Positions 7,044 through 9,483 of a stretch of 9,483 nucleotides of DNA are shown here, in pieces; within the stretch, counting starts at the first letter, position 1; each line of letters begins with the position of its first letter. Made by a program: the position numbers and the translations under genes. Below the pieces are notes generated by a model, which was not told the DNA's origin, did not search any database, and saw nothing but the letters and a program-made list of their open reading frames with translations. The DNA is from CBFHMJ01 sp965656875 (GTDB lineage: Bacteria; Pseudomonadota; Gammaproteobacteria; Enterobacterales; Alteromonadaceae). Where the stretch lies: the NCBI GenBank assembly GCA_965656875.1, contig CBFHMJ010000030.1, forward strand, positions 1 to 9,483. The letters run 5' to 3'.

Positions 7044-7278
7044 AAAATGGGAATGAAATTTATTGATAGAGATATAAGGCGTAAAGTAACGTCCAAAAGG
7101 ACGGTATTTGGGTCTGTTCTGACTGTCATGGTGTGATTCATTAAAACCAGATGCACCAACCATTCACTAACACATTATTTTTTCTGAGATAACCAGAAGC
7201 AGACTTACATCACGTTCTGCCACATGATATAGAACACTTAACGCTTACAGTAACATCATTAAACCGGTGAGCACTGAT

Positions 7279-7880
7279 ATGCTAAGCGCAACAAAAGTAC
7301 GCATTTATCCAACACAAGCGCAGGCTGAGTTTTTAATTACTCAGTTTGGTGCGGTACGTTTTGCGTATAACAAAGCGCTGCATGTAAAGTCTCACCTGTA
7401 CCGCAAGCATGGTGTCACACTGGATCCTAAAACGGATATAAAACCACTGGTTGAAGCAATACCATTCAATTGCTTTACAGCAATAGGTTATTCATCTTCA
7501 CCAGGCCTTCAATAACTTTTTCAATCCGAACGCAGACATGGCAAGCAGTCGAGCTATCACTGTGTCGGCGTAAAGGTAACCGGATGGCGCAATCAAACGA
7601 CCGAAAATGAAGCCTGTACAGGCTAAATACCATGAAAAGGTAGCGAATGCTCGCGTTATTTTTCAACATAAGCTATGTCGAACACTCGTTGACGAAAATC
7701 AGGCAGAGATTGTGGAGACATTAACATCAGCAAACATGATGAAAAACCGGAAAACTGATAAAACATATAGCGGATGTCTCATGGCACAGCGTTGTCGTTA
7801 AACTGGACTACAAACTGAAAACACAAGGAAAACACCTGGTGAAGCTCGAACAGTGGTATGCGAGTACCAAAACGATGGCA
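7279..7880 (+). pseudogene. tnpB: IS200/IS605-family TnpB (OrfB) remnant
   Basis: The first 50 residues are a clean TnpB N-terminus: MLSATKVRIYPTQAQAEFLI, then FGAVRFAYNKALHVKSHLYR and DPKTDIKPL. The frame then breaks. Later pieces can be placed in other phases: SIALQQ, stop, VIHLHQAFNNFFNP (about 7468-7530); HGKQSSYHCVGVKV (about 7540-7580); KYHEKVANARVIFQHKLCRT, VDENQAEIVETLTSANMMKN (7619-7740); IADVSWHSVVVKLDYKLKTQ and GKHLVKLEQWYAST (to about 7875). The part carrying the first RuvC aspartate, the zinc finger and the last RuvC aspartate are missing, so it cannot be a working RNA-guided nuclease. A GTG at 7267 could add four residues. No tnpA is seen. A loose promoter-like pair (TTACAT 7205, TATAGA 7228, spacing 17) lies upstream. 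The insertion probably replaced the toxin of the next cassette. Confidence 0.9.
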
Positions 7881-7965
7881 ATAGTAGCCGGAACCATAAA
7901 AGATCCACAATAGATGAAAAACCCAGAGCTATTAAAATCAACATGTTTCCGCGCAACGTTCAAAA

Positions 7966-8427
7966 ATGGTGAAGAATTTGATAGTAGGAACTATAGATAA
8001 ATTTGCAATTGAGTGGACTGAAGAGTCAAAAGTTTCTCCGGTAAGGCTCTGGATTGAAGGCAGTTACATAGGCACACTTGAAGATAGCCAGTCTCTGGTG
8101 GTTTTTAATCACCAGTTACAGCGAATCAACAAAGAGTTAAGTGGATTAAGCTATAGCAAAATGGAGTTGGTTAGTGATAATGAAGTATTTAATAAATTAT
8201 TAGCAGATGAGTCAGGAAAGCACATTGTATCGTTAGGTGATGCATTTGATGACTTCTGTATCTTTGTGTATTCAAGTGACGATTACTTATTTATAGTTTG
8301 GAGGTTAGAACCTGAGCCATTCTTTAGCTACCCTGGATATGGAGAGGAGGTAAAATCGAGATCAATATCTATTTTGGAGTTTCAAAATGTATTATCCAAC
8401 TTCCAAAAGGCGATAGATGACATTTAA
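7966..8427 (+). CDS. Imm42-like immunity protein without a visible toxin
   Basis: 153 residues from the ATG at 7966, which lacks a clear ribosome site. The N-terminus, LIVGTIDKFAIEWTEE (5-20), and RLWIEGSYIGTLED (27-40) fit the Imm42 pattern (xIGxxxxFAIExx, then W(I/V)GGxxIGxxED). This is an immunity family of bacterial polymorphic toxin systems. Relatives usually begin right at the MIxG motif, so the TTG at 7978, with GGTGAAG just upstream, may be the true start (149 residues). The C-terminal part (FCIFVYSSDDYLFIVWRLEP and a final helix) is intact. No signal peptide, so it is cytoplasmic. The DNA upstream is transposase debris, so the cognate toxin is gone or lies elsewhere. How it is now transcribed is unclear. 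Family assignment moderate; reading frame certain. Confidence 0.75.
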   Translation: MVKNLIVGTIDKFAIEWTEESKVSPVRLWIEGSYIGTLEDSQSLVVFNHQLQRINKELSGLSYSKMELVSDNEVFNKLLADESGKHIVSLGDAFDDFCIFVYSSDDYLFIVWRLEPEPFFSYPGYGEEVKSRSISILEFQNVLSNFQKAIDDI

Positions 8428-8624
8428 AGATAAACTATCCAGTTCTGCCATTTGAGCTTGTGTAGTGGGCAATCAATGCGACATACGGACCATTTGATGA
8501 TGATTCTTGAGGAAACCGGGATGGTGCGCTTGCTGCTTTTGTTGGAAGGCTATCCTTTGGCTATGGATACATTTGTTTATGTATGAAAACTTTAACAAGA
8601 CGCTCAGAAATGGAACTTTTTTAA
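8421..8624 (+). pseudogene. Broken coding remnant, probably the end of another toxin tip
   Basis: Phase 3 reads INYPVLPFELV, stop (8463-8465), WAINATYGPFDDDS, stop (8508-8510), then GNRDGALAAFVGRLSFGYGY and ICLCMKTLTRRSEMELF to a stop at 8622-8624. Two nonsense codons interrupt an otherwise protein-like sequence. The stop is one base before the GTG of the membrane protein gene, a spacing typical of a coupled toxin/immunity pair. I do not recognise the family. It could instead be the tail of an unrelated gene brought in with the membrane protein. Confidence 0.45.
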
Positions 8625-8625
8625 A

Positions 8626-9027
8626 GTGGTAAATAAGATTAGAGTTGCAGTGACCTTAGTTCACTACACCCTGGCTTCAGGTATGAAATCTGCTGGCAAC
8701 GGGAGTCCAATATCAACGGCAACAATGTTTATTGGATTGTTTTTGTTGATGGATTTTGCATTCTTAAAAGCAGTTTTTATTACCTTTATAAGTTGGCCAG
8801 TATTGCCAACACCTAAGTTCGATATTTATTTGCTAATTCCAATTTATTTCGCGTCTGTGATTTTTAGTGTGAAACTCTTGATACAAGGGAAGAAAAATTA
8901 CACTTCAATTGTTAAAGCGAATAAAGTTCATGGTCTGAAGTATGCCCGGTGGTCTGTATTTATTTGGGCTTTATTATCATTTGCAGCAGTCCCTTTAGGT
9001 GGAGTACTGGTTTTCTTAAATAGATAG
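8626..9027 (+). CDS. Small three-helix membrane protein, candidate membrane immunity protein
   Basis: 133 residues from a GTG at 8626, with GGAAC at 8612-8616 as a likely ribosome site. Three hydrophobic segments are visible: about 33-56 (MFIGLFLLMDFAFLKAVF), 67-86 (IYLLIPIYFASVIFSVKLLI) and 109-131 (WSVFIWALLSFAAVPLGG), with a basic loop (KKNYTSIVKANKVHGLKYAR) between the last two, predicted to face the cytoplasm. I do not recognise a named family. Multi-pass small membrane proteins are common immunity partners of pore-forming or membrane-acting tips, and this gene follows a broken tip-like frame by one base. So an inner-membrane immunity role is a reasonable inference but is not shown. The upstream gene is dead while this frame is whole. 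Confidence 0.7.
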   Translation: MVNKIRVAVTLVHYTLASGMKSAGNGSPISTATMFIGLFLLMDFAFLKAVFITFISWPVLPTPKFDIYLLIPIYFASVIFSVKLLIQGKKNYTSIVKANKVHGLKYARWSVFIWALLSFAAVPLGGVLVFLNR

Positions 9028-9397
9028 TGCTTCAGTATACTATTTAGTGTTTTATACAATTAAAGGCACCATCTGCGCCACTTTGACCATCTAAACTATC
9101 TAACTACCCAGCATCCAATGGCCTGACTGTTGGCGATTGCCAGTAATGCTTAAAAACTAATTTCATGATGATGCTAACAACGAATTTTACAATCTTAGCA
9201 CTGTCTCTAAGATGGATGCTGATAATATGACTACGCCAAAGTCACCTGAGTAACCAGACCCTAATACATGTTCTCACTCTTCATCCATTGTGCTAATTTC
9301 TTTCGTAAGATAATAGTTTCTATCATTATCTCTTGCTTGTAAAAAGGCAGCACTTTTGTAACCGTCCGGTGGCGGCATCTTGAATAACTTTAGATTA
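9028..9397. other. Gene-poor stretch with possible coding scraps
   Basis: No convincing gene. On the plus strand 9161-9253 reads FHDDANNEFYNLSTVSKMDA then DNMTTPKSPE with a stop, behind a stop at 9158; it could be the tail of a lost protein. On the minus strand a 34-codon frame lies at 9274-9378 (listed separately). I see no Rhs-like DNA here. Confidence 0.45.
9274..9378 (-). CDS. Tiny minus-strand frame of unknown status (34 residues)
   Basis: ATG at 9378 to TGA at 9274 gives MPPPDGYKSAAFLQARDNDR then NYYLTKEISTMDEE. The composition is polar and protein-like and the frame is open back to about 9414, but there is no clear ribosome site and no family I recognise. It may be the tail of a longer dead gene or a chance frame. 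Confidence 0.25.
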   Translation of the reverse strand: MPPPDGYKSAAFLQARDNDRNYYLTKEISTMDEE

Positions 9398-9432
9398 AGT
9401 GCCCACTTGTTTTAAGTGGACACTACTTTTTT
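9398..9432 (+). terminator. Terminator-like hairpin with T-run
   Basis: AGTGCCCACTT (9398-9408) pairs with AAGTGGACACT (9414-9424), ten pairs with one C-A mismatch and a five-base loop, followed after AC by six T (9427-9432). That is the form of an intrinsic terminator for plus-strand transcription, about 370 bases after the membrane protein gene. The same inverted repeat could be an insertion-sequence end, since no plus-strand gene ends close by. Confidence 0.5.
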
Positions 9433-9483
9433 AGAGAGCGTCTGTTGGTAAGGTCAGTGTTAAGTCTATATTCCACGGTAGCA

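Noticed and set aside
7090..7103. CGTCC-AAAA-GGACG hairpin as a terminator of the 81-residue gene
   Set aside because: The stem has only five pairs and no T-run follows.

Overview
The window looks like an accessory island of a gammaproteobacterium, probably a Vibrionales or Alteromonadales relative. The basis is the SpvB/TcdB-type Rhs protein, the style of the IS605-type TnpB, the SymE-like remnant and GC-rich core DNA next to AT-rich tip modules. The genus is a guess. The window is an Rhs polymorphic-toxin locus: one large effector frame followed by a row of displaced, mostly decayed toxin/immunity cassettes.

Positions 3-3662 hold the 3' end of a giant gene (open at the window edge) with a TcdB/SpvB-like middle region, many YD repeats and the canonical Rhs core end (DPTGY at 3195-3209). 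Its variable tip runs on to 4043, but two opposite frame shifts between 3592 and 3710 split it. A lipoprotein gene, the likely immunity gene, overlaps the tip's stop by one base (4043-4582).

After a 350-base stretch with no recognised gene come the orphan modules. (a) A broken pretoxin HINT domain plus short tip (4932-5374) is followed by a 58-residue putative immunity gene (5384-5560). (b) A SymE-like pseudogene lies on the minus strand (5610-5758). (c) Two pieces of a second Rhs core end (5814-5972, 6026-6374) are separated by what looks like an antisense scrap of a receiver-like gene; they lead into a broken tip (6375-6762) and an intact 81-residue immunity candidate (6798-7043). (d) A wrecked IS605-type tnpB (7279-7880) precedes an intact Imm42-like gene (7966-8427) that has no visible toxin. 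(e) A broken frame (8421-8624) sits one base upstream of an intact three-helix membrane protein gene (8626-9027). The last 450 bases hold only a terminator-like hairpin and possible coding scraps.

Read together, this is a main effector plus an archive of older tips. The orphan toxin parts are broken, while every immunity candidate is open. That pattern fits cassette displacement, with immunity kept under selection against siblings that still carry the old toxins. Family names come from motif recognition by eye; no database search was run.
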